Position numbers and translations under genes: made by a program. Below, piece by piece: positions 55,201-64,000 of a stretch of DNA of 64,000 nucleotides. The notes below the pieces were generated by a model. It searched no databases, was not told where the DNA came from, and saw nothing but the letters and a program-made list of their open reading frames with translations. Within the stretch, counting starts at the first letter, position 1, and every line of letters starts with the position of its first letter. Source of the DNA: Omphiscola glabra (taxonomy: Eukaryota; Mollusca; Gastropoda; Lymnaeidae); NCBI GenBank assembly GCA_964017045.1, contig OZ024794.1:50039013-50103012 (forward strand). The letters are read 5' to 3'.

Positions 55201-58200
55201 TCGATAACTGCACTGCCATCCCGAGGCGGGAAAATGGGCAAAAAGAGAATTTGGAGTTTTGGTCACCAATTTAGGGGATTTTTAGCGGTTACTTGAGCGC
55301 AGCCTCGTTAATTATAATAAGCTATAAAAATCAATTAATATATTCGAATATGGTACAGTATGTTCTTTTAGTGGTATCGTTTCTACAAAAAAAGTATTTA
55401 AGCTTTTCTTCACCTACCGGTCGCTTTTTGTCAACAGCGTAGTGTAGCAGTATAAAACTGTAATTAAACTTATAGTGTCGTGTGCAGAAACCAATCAGCG
55501 CAATAATGGTGACGTAAAACACAGCTTTTTTATGCAAATTTTGATGCTCGAATTTATTAACCGATGTCAACAAAAGCATTCTTCAAAAAGTAGGTCAAAG
55601 GCTTATGCCTCATTTTGAGACATGCGCAGAAACATGCGCCGGCATGTATTGTTCTCCCTACTAACTTATATTATTTGATCATTTACTGGTTGGGGATCGA
55701 ATTTTAATTTTTTTTTTTTTTCTTCTTCATTTTAATTAAAAGTATATTTTATATTGAATAATTATGTTCAAAAAGAATTTTAAAATATAACTGATTTATT
55801 AACAAAAGATACTGGAATAATATTTTTAGATTTGTTTTAATTTTAATGAAACCAAGCTCAATTCATTGGTATATTTAAATATTTAATTTCATTTAGAATA
55901 GGTCTACATGCCTACTTAATATAATATACCGTATATACTCTTGTACACGTCGCACCCCTAGTTTAAGAATGTTCTATGTTATCATCATTGACCCGCGCAT
56001 AAGTCGCACCAGACTAACAGGGATTACACTGCATTTCAACTTCTCAGAAATGCATACCTTGCTAAACACTGCCTTATTAGGTCTAGTAGTAGACTATAAT
56101 GTATAGCCTCTAGGCCAGGGGTGGGCAAACTTTTTGTGCTGAGGGCCACATTGACATATGTAAAACTATTTGGGGGCCGCATGTATATTATGTCCAATTT
56201 TTACGTGTCGATAAACATTTCTCTATATTAAAAATCGCATTTTAGCATTACAAGTACAAGACAAAAGTCAGGGACTGTTTTTAAAAAATTGAAAATTTAA
56301 AAAAATTGGATACAAAATGTTAAAACAATTATAACGGTACATGAAATTCTGTGAAAATCAACAATGTTTTTAAAAAATTGAAAATTTAAAAAAATTGGAT
56401 ACAAAATGTTAAAACAATTATAACGGTACATGAAATTCTGTGAAAATCAACAATATGACTTAAAAACAAAGAGTTATTTTTAAATTAATAAATGCCTTAG
56501 AGGGCCGCATAATATCAGTTGTCGGGCCGCATGCGGCCCGCGGGCCGTAGTTTGCCCACCCCTGCTCTAGGCCATAGGTCCAAAATAAAACGCATCTTAA
56601 TGCTACTAGTCTACAAGATTATAGGCCTATACCTACATTTTACATCTGGGCCTAGACCTAAGACAGGCTGGCTTTCACACATTTACGATTCATTCCACAC
56701 TGACAAAATGTAATTTGCGTTCAATAAGCTTACGAAAAACGTCCAAAACCGTGCGGATAACGCTCAGCATTATTCTCACGGCGGTGAGGATAACGCTACC
56801 ACTCCGTTATTGTGCCTTATTTTATTTTTAAAATAGGCAGTGTCTACACGTCCGGTGACCGGACAAATAGTGCGGGAGATAATTATATACGTCCGGCGAG
56901 CCTGTCACATGACCGCCGGATGACTAGTAGGTGTTATTATTCCGTCAGGTCATGTGACAAGAGGTCGCTGGCAAAATAGTTGCATTGAACATGTTAATAT
57001 ATTCATATTCTCTGAGATACATAAAGTGTACCAGAGTACCGTAAGCATTTTCATTTGACTTTGAATATTAAACTAGTCAGCCTATACCATATACTAACTA
57101 GTAGTACTATTACTATTTAAAAAAAAGTCAGTAGTCTTGGTTAAACATCTGATAAAGTTCTTCCTTGAAGCCTAAATTTAAAATATGAGCCAAATAAAAT
57201 AAGTCTGTAGACTTATGTCAATAAAGTTGTATTTTAGAATTAGTATTGCTTGAGAAGTAGGCTAGGTTACTAATATATTGGCCCTATATTAATTAAGATT
57301 TTTCTGATCGACTATACTATCAGCGGTCACTTGACAAATATCTGCACTTTGTTACGGCGGTCATGTGACTTGGTCGATGGACGTATATCTCCCGCTCTAT
57401 TTGTCCGGTCGCCGGACACTTTGTTTAAAATATGATCACTGAAAGAATCAGTACAGGTCTAAAAAATGGCCTCTGATCAAGTTACAGGCCGCCACGATGG
57501 AGGAGAAAATGGGTGTAGTGACATAGACAGTCGAAAGGATTTATGTCAAAATGTAGAAACGGGAGTCATAGAATTAGGACTACCATGCGAAGTAGGATGG
57601 AACAAAAAAAATCGTTGACCCATGGTGGGAGAGGGTGATCTTAGTAAAAGGATTCTTCACCTTTTTGCAGTCAGTATGTAACACCTGCAGTTGAGACTAT
57701 GGATAGAAGGGGGTGAGGACAGCAAATCCTCCTGTCTCTCCCTATATCTTAAAGATACAATAAAGTTACTGTTTGCTTTGTTTTCTTGATTAGTGACTTT
57801 ACCTCACTATCTTTATCTTGTATAGTTAATAATGAACTGGTGTCTCCATGACATAGTTAAAACGCAAACTAGGAGTGGAAGAATTTTTGTCAGCAATTAT
57901 TAATTTTAACTTAATTTGATCATTGTTAATTTCAAAATGACTGAGGCCAGTTATGGAGGAATGTCTCTGTTCATCTCACATTTTGCCTTGGGTGCAGTGT
58001 ACTCTTCTAAACACCGACCCTAACTTTAGTCCCACTAAAAAGCTCATTTAAATATTACTCAGAAAATAGATGAAATAACATACTTTCCAGGATAAATGGC
58101 AAGCACAGAGCATATGCTCACCTGAGCATTCCTTGTGTCCTAGTTTATTGTTAGGAAGAATATTCCCGACACTTTCTGCCATTATTCCTATGACCTTTTG

Positions 58201-61200
58201 CATCCTTCAATGTAACTGACACTTTTGTGTAAACAAACTTCCTTAATTTTACCATGCAGGCTCAGCCCAATGAAAATGTCAAAACTACTATCAGGCCTCT
58301 TTCCAAACAACTGACCTAGTTTATACATTGATCGCAGCCCATTATCCCCCATAACTTCTTCAATTTGTAATATTTTTTAAAAAAATAATCAGTATTTCAT
58401 TTTCAACTGTTAGAATTTGCAGTTTATACATATAATATTGTGACTTTGTAGCCATTAATAAGAAAGGCCCTAATATATGAATACACAATATGCTGAAATG
58501 TGGTATGCAATCAGTTCTTACCCCCAAAAAAATCTTCATAAGCACACGCCCCTCCCACCCCCCTCTACTTAACACCAGTCTGTCTCACATTAGGAAAGAA
58601 CTTAACTTACATCATCATTAAAAAATATCATTCAATGTTCATTATTCTTCTGAACAAAATAATTTCACTCCACAGTTTATGCTTTATTTTTGACTAAAAA
58701 ATGTAGCTAAAGCTTATGCTAAATTTTATTGCTAAGGTTCCAGTCATACTGTTTTAAAACTGTTAGACTTATTGATAAGATTCCAATAACCACTTTTCCC
58801 CACAGACAAAGGACTATACAGTCTTCAGGGGTCATGGGGCTAGTGTCGATCAGTTGTGCTGGAATCCTCGAAATCCTGATCAACTAGCAACTGCAAGTGG
58901 TGACAAAACAGTTCGTATTTGGGATGCCCGTACAAATAAAGCAGCAGCAACTGTTAACACTAAAGGTATACAAATAAAATATAAAAATAAATTATTGTTT
59001 GGTCATGTTTACTAAACTTTTAAAGTTCATAAAGGTGTTTTAATGGCTGCACAATGCACTGGGTTTGTTTATTGATAAGGATGATAACACCTTTTCTTGT
59101 TCATGTATTTTTTTTTTTTTAATCCTAAAGAAAACTTTTTGGTGGTGTTGCTTCTGTACTATGTAAAGAGAATATCCGTTTTGATGTGAATATTTTAAAA
59201 TTACCTATATCCCCTTTTTTTTTTAAAGGAACCCTAGGAAATGTATGACTAATACATTTGTACATAAATTAGAGTAATACATTTCAAAATATACTTATAA
59301 AGTTTAAAAAATATTCTGGTTAGATCAGTCAAAGTGTTAATGAACTGAAAGGGTGAAAAAATATTTATGTGTATATTTTTACCACAAAAACTGACCATAG
59401 GTCTAACTCAAGATTAGAATATTGCTCGTCCAAATACTAACTACAGGCTTATAGCCTAGCTTTCTTTTGTGTACTGTAAGGGGTCGTTCACAAATTACGT
59501 CACGCTCGGGGGGGGGGGTTGAGAATTTATGACGGAGGGTGTCTAAAAAAGTCTCTTTTTTTGCATGATGTAATTTACTAACAACCCCTAAGTAAGGCAG
59601 CTCATTTGAGCCTCAACATCAAAAGGTAGCAGACAATCTGACCTTAACATATCCATTGGATTTCCGTGTGTGCAGTTGAATGGATGTTAAAATTAAATGC
59701 CATATCCCTCTAGGCTTGATGACAATCTTTAAAAAAAATAACAAAAAAACCTTTTATGGTCTTGATCTACAGAAAAAAATAAAACTGTTTCTTGCTGAAG
59801 AAATAATTTAATAACAATTAGTAGTTCCTTTTTGTCGACTTTTCAGGCTAAAGCATTGTTGGTTATGGAGAATTGCTTTGTTTAAAAGAGTTTAATTTTG
59901 AAAACATTCAGAGCAAAGTTTTAAATGCAATTTGATCTTTCCTTTCTATGGTTGAAGTAATGAAGTCTTTTTGGACAACTTCTCAATCGGTAAAAAAAAA
60001 CAAAAAAAAATAAAAATTCTTTATAAAATTTTGCTTTGGAAAGTCACAGTTACTGAATATGAGTTTTGAATTTTGTTGATCTGCTTAATCTTGATAGCTT
60101 TCTTTCTCAAGGTGAAAATATAAACATCTGCTGGTCGCCCGATGGAAGCACCATAGCTGTCGGAAATAAAGATGACCTTGTGACCTTTATAGATGTAAAA
60201 ACTCACAGATCAAAAGCAGAAGAGCAGTTTAAATTTGAAGTCAATGAGATCTCATGGAACAATGACGGGGATTTATTTTTTCTTACCAGTGGCCATGGCA
60301 GTGTCCACATATTCAGGTATTACTACATCAAAGCAGTTTTTACAAAAATATATATTTTTTTAAATGGAAGTATTCCTTGTGCTGGTCGTTAAATATTATT
60401 TATTTGTTTCAAGTAGTTTTTAAAACGGATATTAATTAGAATACAGTTCTTCTTTGATTTTAATAAAGTTTAAATTGAGGTGGTATGTTGTATGTATTGA
60501 AGCATATTGGTTTGCACATGTATTTCAGTTATCCAGAGCTGAAGACGCTTCATGTTCTAAATGCCCATCCTGCAAATTGCATTTGCATTGAATTTGATCC
60601 CATGGGCCAGTACTTTGCCATAGGGAGTGCAGATGCTCTTGTTAGTTTGTGGAACCTACCAGAACTGGTCTGCATGCGAACATTCGCACGGTACTAATCT
60701 TTTTGCACTTGTTCACACACAACTTTTATTATTATTAACCATATGCAGGATTAATTTCCAGCTGAGAAAAGGCCGTTTTCTAGAGTTAAACTGTAGATAT
60801 ATATATTATATGCAACTCCAAGTTTTAGAAATGTCTAGTTGTGTTAAATTTTCATTTACCTTAACCCTGTGGTAATAATATTTAATTTTCACCTTTAGGT
60901 TAGAGTGGCCAGTTCGTACGCTCAGTTTTAGCAATGATGGGAAGATGCTGGCATCAGCATCGGAAGATCTCATCATTGACATTGGAGAGGTTGAAACTGG
61001 TAAGTCCTCAGGTCCCCGGCATGAAATTGTTTCAGTTTCAAACAGATCACATTTACTATACACTGGGAACCATTTTTATTATGATGAAACTTATGACTTG
61101 ATTGTTTCTCCCAAGATTTTTATGTGTCCAACTAACTTTATATTATGTAGTATTTTTTTTCAATTTCCAAAATCAACATAGTAAGACATGATATATATAA

Positions 61201-61680
61201 TTAAATTCTTAAGCTCATTTTTATTCTAGCTTATTTTTTCATCATCAGAAGGGTTCTCTGCCTTTTTTTTTCCCAGAGATAGTGTATACCATACATTTTT
61301 TTTAATAATCTTTTTTTTTTCTTTTATTTAAATTCTATAATTAATTTTACACTTGTATCTGTGTTAAAGTTGTCCCCCATATTTAATTGATACAGAAAAT
61401 TATGTATACTAATATTTTAGTTTTGAGAAGTCCTGTAAATTGTGACTAATAATATAAATTATGAAAATCTTTGCACATTTTTTTTTATCATCTGGCCATG
61501 GTGTAATAATTGTATTCCCTCTGTTTTATAGGAGAGAGGCTCCACCAGATCACATGTGACTCTCCTACATTTACCGTGGCCTGGCATCCCAAGAGGCATC
61601 TTCTGGCCTACGCTTGTGATGACAGGCGAGACAGGGATGCAGGCATCGTCAGGGTGTTTGGGTTTCCATCTGATACATGA
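52092..61680 (+). CDS. THOC3: THO complex subunit 3 (TEX1), six coding exons
   Basis: Joined exons 52,092-52,268, 58,806-58,965, 60,112-60,316, 60,529-60,690, 60,899-60,999 and 61,532-61,680 give 317 residues with all phases consistent, against roughly 350 in mammals, the difference being a shorter N-terminus. The product is a WD40 propeller, a subunit of the nuclear THO complex that joins TREX in coupling transcription, splicing and mRNA export. Recognisable segments in order: KVHSVAWSCDGRRLASGSFD, ASGDKTVRIWDARTNKA, ENINICWSPDGSTIAVGNKD, FKFEVNEISWNNDGD, NAHPANCICIEFDPMGQYFA, SADALVSLWNLPELVC, LEWPVRTLSFSNDGKMLASA and DSPTFTVAWHPKRHLLAYAC. All introns are GT-AG. Intron 1 is 6,537 bp and full of transposons. 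Open frames running past exon ends are intronic read-through. Confidence 0.97.
52411..52510. repeat. 24-bp tandem repeat (CTAAATCTATCCCTAACCTG), 4 copies
   Basis: Unit CTAAATCTATCCCTAACCTG plus AACC. It contains CCCTAA words that recall telomere repeats, but the 24-bp period shows it is an ordinary minisatellite. Confidence 0.88.
52668..52800. repeat. Palindrome-rich motif (GATAACGC...GCATTATCC), first cluster
   Basis: GTGAGGATAACGCC then GAGCATTATCCGCAC is nearly self-complementary; the word GATAACGCTCGGCATTAT follows at about 52,771. A closely similar palindrome sits at about 56,751-56,787, 4.1 kb away in the same intron. Probably transposon ends. Confidence 0.55.
52943..53818. other. THOC3 intron 1 sequence, nothing recognised
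   Basis: AT-rich with homopolymer runs. One TACCGGTA near 53,745. Confidence 0.45.
53891..53989 (-). other. Candidate minus-strand exon in THOC3 intron 1 (unidentified)
   Basis: Read on the minus strand, a TTTTGTTGCAG acceptor (AG at 53,990-53,991) precedes 33 open codons, PVVVPVNKNKNLLPSNSIDA then TTIVTHNDCFLPQ, ended by a good donor, CAG followed by GTAAAT. The frame continues open to a stop at 53,819-53,821 if unspliced. No family recognised. It could belong with 54,279-54,493. Confidence 0.3.
54279..54493 (-). other. Candidate minus-strand exon or gene relic in THOC3 intron 1 (unidentified)
   Basis: On the minus strand an acceptor TTTTTTCTTTTCAG (AG at 54,494-54,495) is followed by FDFVISRNFSDNEDYNLYLA and NFAQDAAAF. 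One base appears missing, after which the next frame reads EKNGYAIYLYRSIPYKTEG and MKVAVSALDEAFQQEDSNYV, ending at a weak GTTGCA donor. Amino acid composition is protein-like rather than AT-rich junk, and the frame switch is sharp, so a decayed gene, transposon exon or sequencing error is possible. Not recognised. Confidence 0.35.
54540..55680. other. THOC3 intron 1 sequence, very AT-rich
   Basis: Around 54,840-54,970 short TATTACTA and TACTAGTA words recur without a fixed period. A minus-strand frame at 55,331-55,579 has no motif. Confidence 0.45.
56116..56564 (+). mobile_element. hAT-Charlie-like MITE (CAGGGGTGGGCAAAC) with perfect target duplication
   Basis: A 449-bp element with CAGGGGTGGGCAAAC and GTTTGCCCACCCCTG ends, flanked by identical CTCTAGGC 8-mers (56,108-56,115 and 56,565-56,572). 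Carries an 89-bp internal tandem duplication (from about 56,276 and 56,365). A related element is at 62,503, inverted. Confidence 0.95.
56751..56787. repeat. Palindrome-rich motif, second copy
   Basis: CCGTGCGGATAACGCTCAGC then ATTATTCTCACGGC aligns with 52,668-52,705 in either orientation because the motif is near-palindromic. Confidence 0.55.
56839..57420. mobile_element. Non-autonomous DNA transposon with long inverted repeats (CCGG-rich ends)
   Basis: The left end AGTGT, eight extra bases, then CCGGTGACCGGACAAATAG and TGCGGGAGAT is mirrored at the right by CTCCCGCTCTATTTGTCCGG and TCGCCGGACACT. Inverted repeats extend about 50 bp, longer with gaps (GTCATGTGAC is inside each arm). No coding capacity. 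Target duplication not identified. Confidence 0.75.
57466..57618 (+). other. Small open frame with downstream AATAAA (unidentified)
   Basis: Fifty codons, MASDQVTGRHDGGENGCSDI then DSRKDLCQNVETGVIELGLP, in otherwise AT-rich intron. An AATAAA lies near 57,757. It may be the relic of a repeat or a retroposed fragment; no homologue recognised. Confidence 0.25.
57790..58805. other. THOC3 intron 1, 3' part
   Basis: No repeat family or coding signal recognised. Ends in the CCCCACAG acceptor of exon 2. Confidence 0.5.
58806..58965 (+). CDS. THOC3: THOC3 exon 2
   Basis: TKDYTVFRGHGASVDQLCWN onward, with WD repeat core DKTVRIWDARTN. 160 nt, ending in phase 1 after NTK. Confidence 0.96.
59480..59560 (+). 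repeat. Transposon terminus fragment (GGGGTCGTTC)
   Basis: GGGGTCGTTCACAAATTACG matches the left terminus at 50,177. Lies in THOC3 intron 2. Confidence 0.55.
60112..60316 (+). CDS. THOC3: THOC3 exon 3
   Basis: ENINICWSPDGSTIAVGNKD to GHGSVHIF. 205 nt; the split glycine and serine codons at its borders confirm both junctions. Confidence 0.96.
60529..60690 (+). CDS. THOC3: THOC3 exon 4
   Basis: YPELKTLHVLNAHPANCICI to LVCMRTFA, 162 nt, after a TATTTCAG acceptor and before a GTACTA donor. Confidence 0.96.
60899..60999 (+). CDS. THOC3: THOC3 exon 5
   Basis: LEWPVRTLSFSNDGKMLASA to IDIGEVET, 101 nt, ending at a GTAAGT donor. Confidence 0.96.
61532..61680 (+). CDS. THOC3: THOC3 exon 6 and stop
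   Basis: ERLHQITCDSPTFTVAWHPK to RVFGFPSDT, stop TGA at 61,678-61,680. Confidence 0.96.
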
Positions 61681-62432
61681 TTGTGGCATGTGTGTTGTGA
61701 TGTGCAATGTGTAAATAAGATGCTGGACTGAATGTAGGGAAGAGTTGAAAACTGGTTTGTTCTGTGACATGGGATCTTTGATTTAATTGAGTTGGCTTGT
61801 AATATAGAAAAAAATAATCTCCATTAGATTTTTAATTATACATTTATTTTTTGGCACCTTTATTGAAGAAATAAATTGCTTGTTTTTTTATGTGCTTTTA
61901 AGACAGTTGTTTTACTCTTCCTCTTAAACATGTTCATTATTCGTTTACAAAATAACTATCAAATAGATGAATGTTAAAGTAAGTTAGTACGATAGAAATT
62001 TTGAATGTCTGTTTCACAATATGAAGGAAATTTGGGATTAATGTTTAAGACCCTATCACAGGTTATCTCAATGTACATAATTTTTGAACAAGTGGTTGTG
62101 TGAAAGCTGATGAATGCAGCCATGCAGTTGTGGGCAAACCATCTTGTGGCCATGTTTCTTAAGTTATTTTAAGGCTGTAAAAGTAAATGAAAAATTGTTC
62201 TTGTTAATAAATCTGCTGTTATTTTATACAAGAGTTTTGTTGAAATTTACAAGTGTGTAATAATTTTTCACTCTGTGTGTTTTCAAGTAACATGGTTGAT
62301 CAACAGGCAGGCTGTGTAACACCTTTAACCTAAAAGTGTAGGTCTATGTTGACATTTCATTTCAGTCTCATAGTAGAAGCTAACTTTACAGAGGGTCCTG
62401 TTTTTTAACATGATCACATTAATCATGTAAGC
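61681..62432 (+). other. THOC3 3' untranslated and downstream region
   Basis: A candidate polyadenylation signal AATAAA near 61,869 would give a 3' untranslated region of about 200 nt. No other feature. Confidence 0.55.
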
Positions 62433-62502
62433 CAGTGGTTCCCAAACCTTTTTGATATTCAGTGCCCTTGCTGAATCCATGTTTTCTTAAAATGCTTTAA
62501 GT
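62433..62502 (+). mobile_element. Left end of decayed hAT element interrupted by a younger MITE
   Basis: CAGTGGTTCCCAAACC followed by CCTTGCTGAATCCA matches the start of the element at 16,701. It is cut at 62,503 by the insertion described next. The continuation after 62,847 is too decayed to follow. Confidence 0.6.
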
Positions 62503-62839
62503 CAGGTTGGGCAAACTACTGGCGGCCCGGCAAATGGATATTATGCGGCCCTCGAAGGCATTTAGAAATAAAATAATTTATTCTTTTTTTAAGTTATTTT
62601 TTGGAATTTTACAGAGTTTCATGTACCGTTATGATTGTTTTAACATTTTTGGATCAAATTTCTTTCTAATTTTTTAACAGTCCTTGAGTTGTCACAAAAT
62701 GCTAAAATGCAAATTTACCGATTTTAATATAGAGAAATGTTTATCAACATGTAAAAATTGGACATAATATACATGCGGCCCCCCAACAGCTTTACAATTG
62801 TCAGTGTGGCCCTCGCAACAAAAAGTTTGCCCACCCCTG
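62503..62839 (-). mobile_element. hAT-Charlie-like MITE nested in older element, perfect target duplication
   Basis: Ends CAGGTTGGGCAAAC and GTTTGCCCACCCCTG, flanked by identical CTTTAAGT 8-mers (62,495-62,502 and 62,840-62,847). Interior matches 56,116-56,564 in reverse complement, for example AGAGAAATGTTTATCAACAT. Confidence 0.94.
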
Positions 62840-62892
62840 CTTTAAGTCAAAGTCTAAAAACACTTTTGTTTCTAAACATAAATAAAGAGCTA

Positions 62893-63640
62893 CATTGTCT
62901 TCTTCTTCTTCACAATTTATTGACCATTCTGGCGCCTATGCATGTAGTGGGTATTTGCAATGTTTCTATGCCTGTTGTTTATGAGGATGCTTCACTGGTT
63001 GCAAGGGCTACTCAGCGAGCGTATCAGGACTGGGGGTTGGAAGGCCTGAGACAATAGACGCAAATGTGTCACGTGTTGTCACCTCAACTGTTTCTTTTGG
63101 AAGCTTGTTCCAGTCCCTGATTGTCTTTGGCAGGAATGAGCAGTTCCTATATTGTCTTCTCGCTGGTATGAGCCGGAACTGCCTGTCATGGCCACATCAC
63201 TGTCTATTGGGGAGAGGGACAAGTTTCCGTTTAATGCTGGAGCATTGGACCAACCCATTATTTATCTTGTACATCACGGACAGCCTGGATAGTTGTCTTC
63301 GTTCCTCCAATACTGACCAGCCCAGTGTTCCAGAATGCTGCCAACACTAGAGATATTCCTGTATGGGTTCAGGACAAAGCGTGCTGCCCGTCGCTGGAAC
63401 GCATCTAACCTGTCGATGCTCTTCTGTTAAAATGTGTCCAAGACTGAAGATGCATAATCTAAAAGCGACCGGACAAAGGCTTTATAGGCTCTTTCTCTCA
63501 CACCGGAGTTGCTTATCTTTAGACTACGCCTTAAGAACCCCAGGTCTGGTCTTCATTGGATTTTCGAATACGCAGGCTTTTCTAGTTAATTTATCCATAG
63601 TTTTTTGTATTGTCTACTTGAAGCAGATCTCTAGCTGAAG
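62893..63640 (-). mobile_element. Decayed non-LTR retrotransposon 3' end (Jockey/CR1-like)
   Basis: On the minus strand, with frameshifts: AYKAFVRSLLDYASSVLDTF, IDRLDAFQRRAARFVLNPYR, then a segment ending RQFRLIPARRQYRNCSFLP and KTIRDWNKLPKETVEVTTRD. This is the conserved region C-terminal to the reverse transcriptase. A (GAA)n run at 62,895-62,912 in minus orientation marks the 3' tail. Stops and shifts make it inactive. Confidence 0.8.
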
Positions 63641-64000
63641 CTTACTTTGAATTGTCCTGTCTTTAAATTTCAAGCCTAATTAATCTTGTTCCACTAATTC
63701 TTTCACACACCTTTTTTACTAAGTCTCTCACACATTATCCTTTATTACTGATTTATAGGCCAACTAGATGCGGTTTTAGTTCATTAAATGGAAATAAATT
63801 ATTTATTTTTTTTTCAAATTTCACGGGGCGCGTTCTGGAAACCGCTAATGTACGCTATACTTAATAGTAACATTGTTAAGTGGACACAAGGTTAGTGAGC
63901 CTGTCTAGCAGCCATTATTTGAGATTATAATATACTGGTGTGAATATTTTTTATTTATCTCAAACGAAAAAAAACAACGAACAGTTGATGACTTAAAGCC
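63641..64000. other. Right edge, nothing recognised
   Basis: AT-rich sequence without coding or repeat signals that I can identify. Confidence 0.5.

Overview
This is a eukaryotic, AT-rich, repeat-dense window, most likely from a heterobranch gastropod, probably a freshwater pond-snail relative. The grounds are vertebrate-like spliced gene structure (GT-AG introns in a THOC3 orthologue), very high minisatellite and DNA-transposon content, and a hAT element closely resembling SPIN, a horizontally transferred family known from tetrapods and reported from the pond snail Lymnaea. The species call is inference; no species-diagnostic gene is present.

Four protein-coding genes are well supported, all on the plus strand. 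Three are paralogous SLC22-type organic cation/solute transporters, each with one uninterrupted coding exon: 12,272-13,873, 22,567-24,168 and 43,051-44,664. Each coding exon is preceded 19 to 23 nt upstream of the start codon by a 3' splice acceptor, so all three probably have a spliced non-coding 5' exon. They form a dispersed tandem cluster and show mosaic similarity that suggests gene conversion. The fourth gene, at 52,092-61,680, is a six-exon orthologue of THOC3 (TEX1), a WD40 subunit of the THO/TREX mRNA export complex. Its 6.5-kb first intron hosts several transposons and two unexplained coding-like segments on the minus strand.

The rest is mobile DNA and tandem repeats. From left to right: minisatellites and a fossil hAT transposase (0.2-8.6 kb); the SPIN-like element (8.9 kb); 26-bp and 29-bp minisatellites around transporter 1 (10.2-15.1 kb); hAT MITEs, a TGAA microsatellite, a decayed LINE and a candidate solo LTR (16.7-20 kb); transporter 2 (22.5 kb); a decayed non-LTR reverse transcriptase (28.2-29.2 kb); 12-bp and 33-bp minisatellites (29.5-31.7 kb); a hAT insertion with perfect 8-bp target duplication (31.9-33.0 kb); a GC-rich repeat with an inverted partner near 49 kb; a 22-bp minisatellite with higher-order structure (36.2-36.8 kb); two hAT elements with transposase dimerization domains (37.4-39.2 and 40.8-41.5 kb); transporter 3; more MITEs; THOC3; and a decayed LINE near the right edge. 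hAT-superfamily elements dominate, and several can be closed exactly by their 8-bp target-site duplications.

The observations most worth follow-up are: the excess of the palindrome TACCGGTA, including one copy created by an in-frame 6-bp insertion inside transporter 3; the SPIN-like element; the mosaic structure of the transporter trio; the unidentified minus-strand exons inside THOC3 intron 1; and the density and variety of minisatellites. No complete, clearly undescribed multi-gene system is visible.
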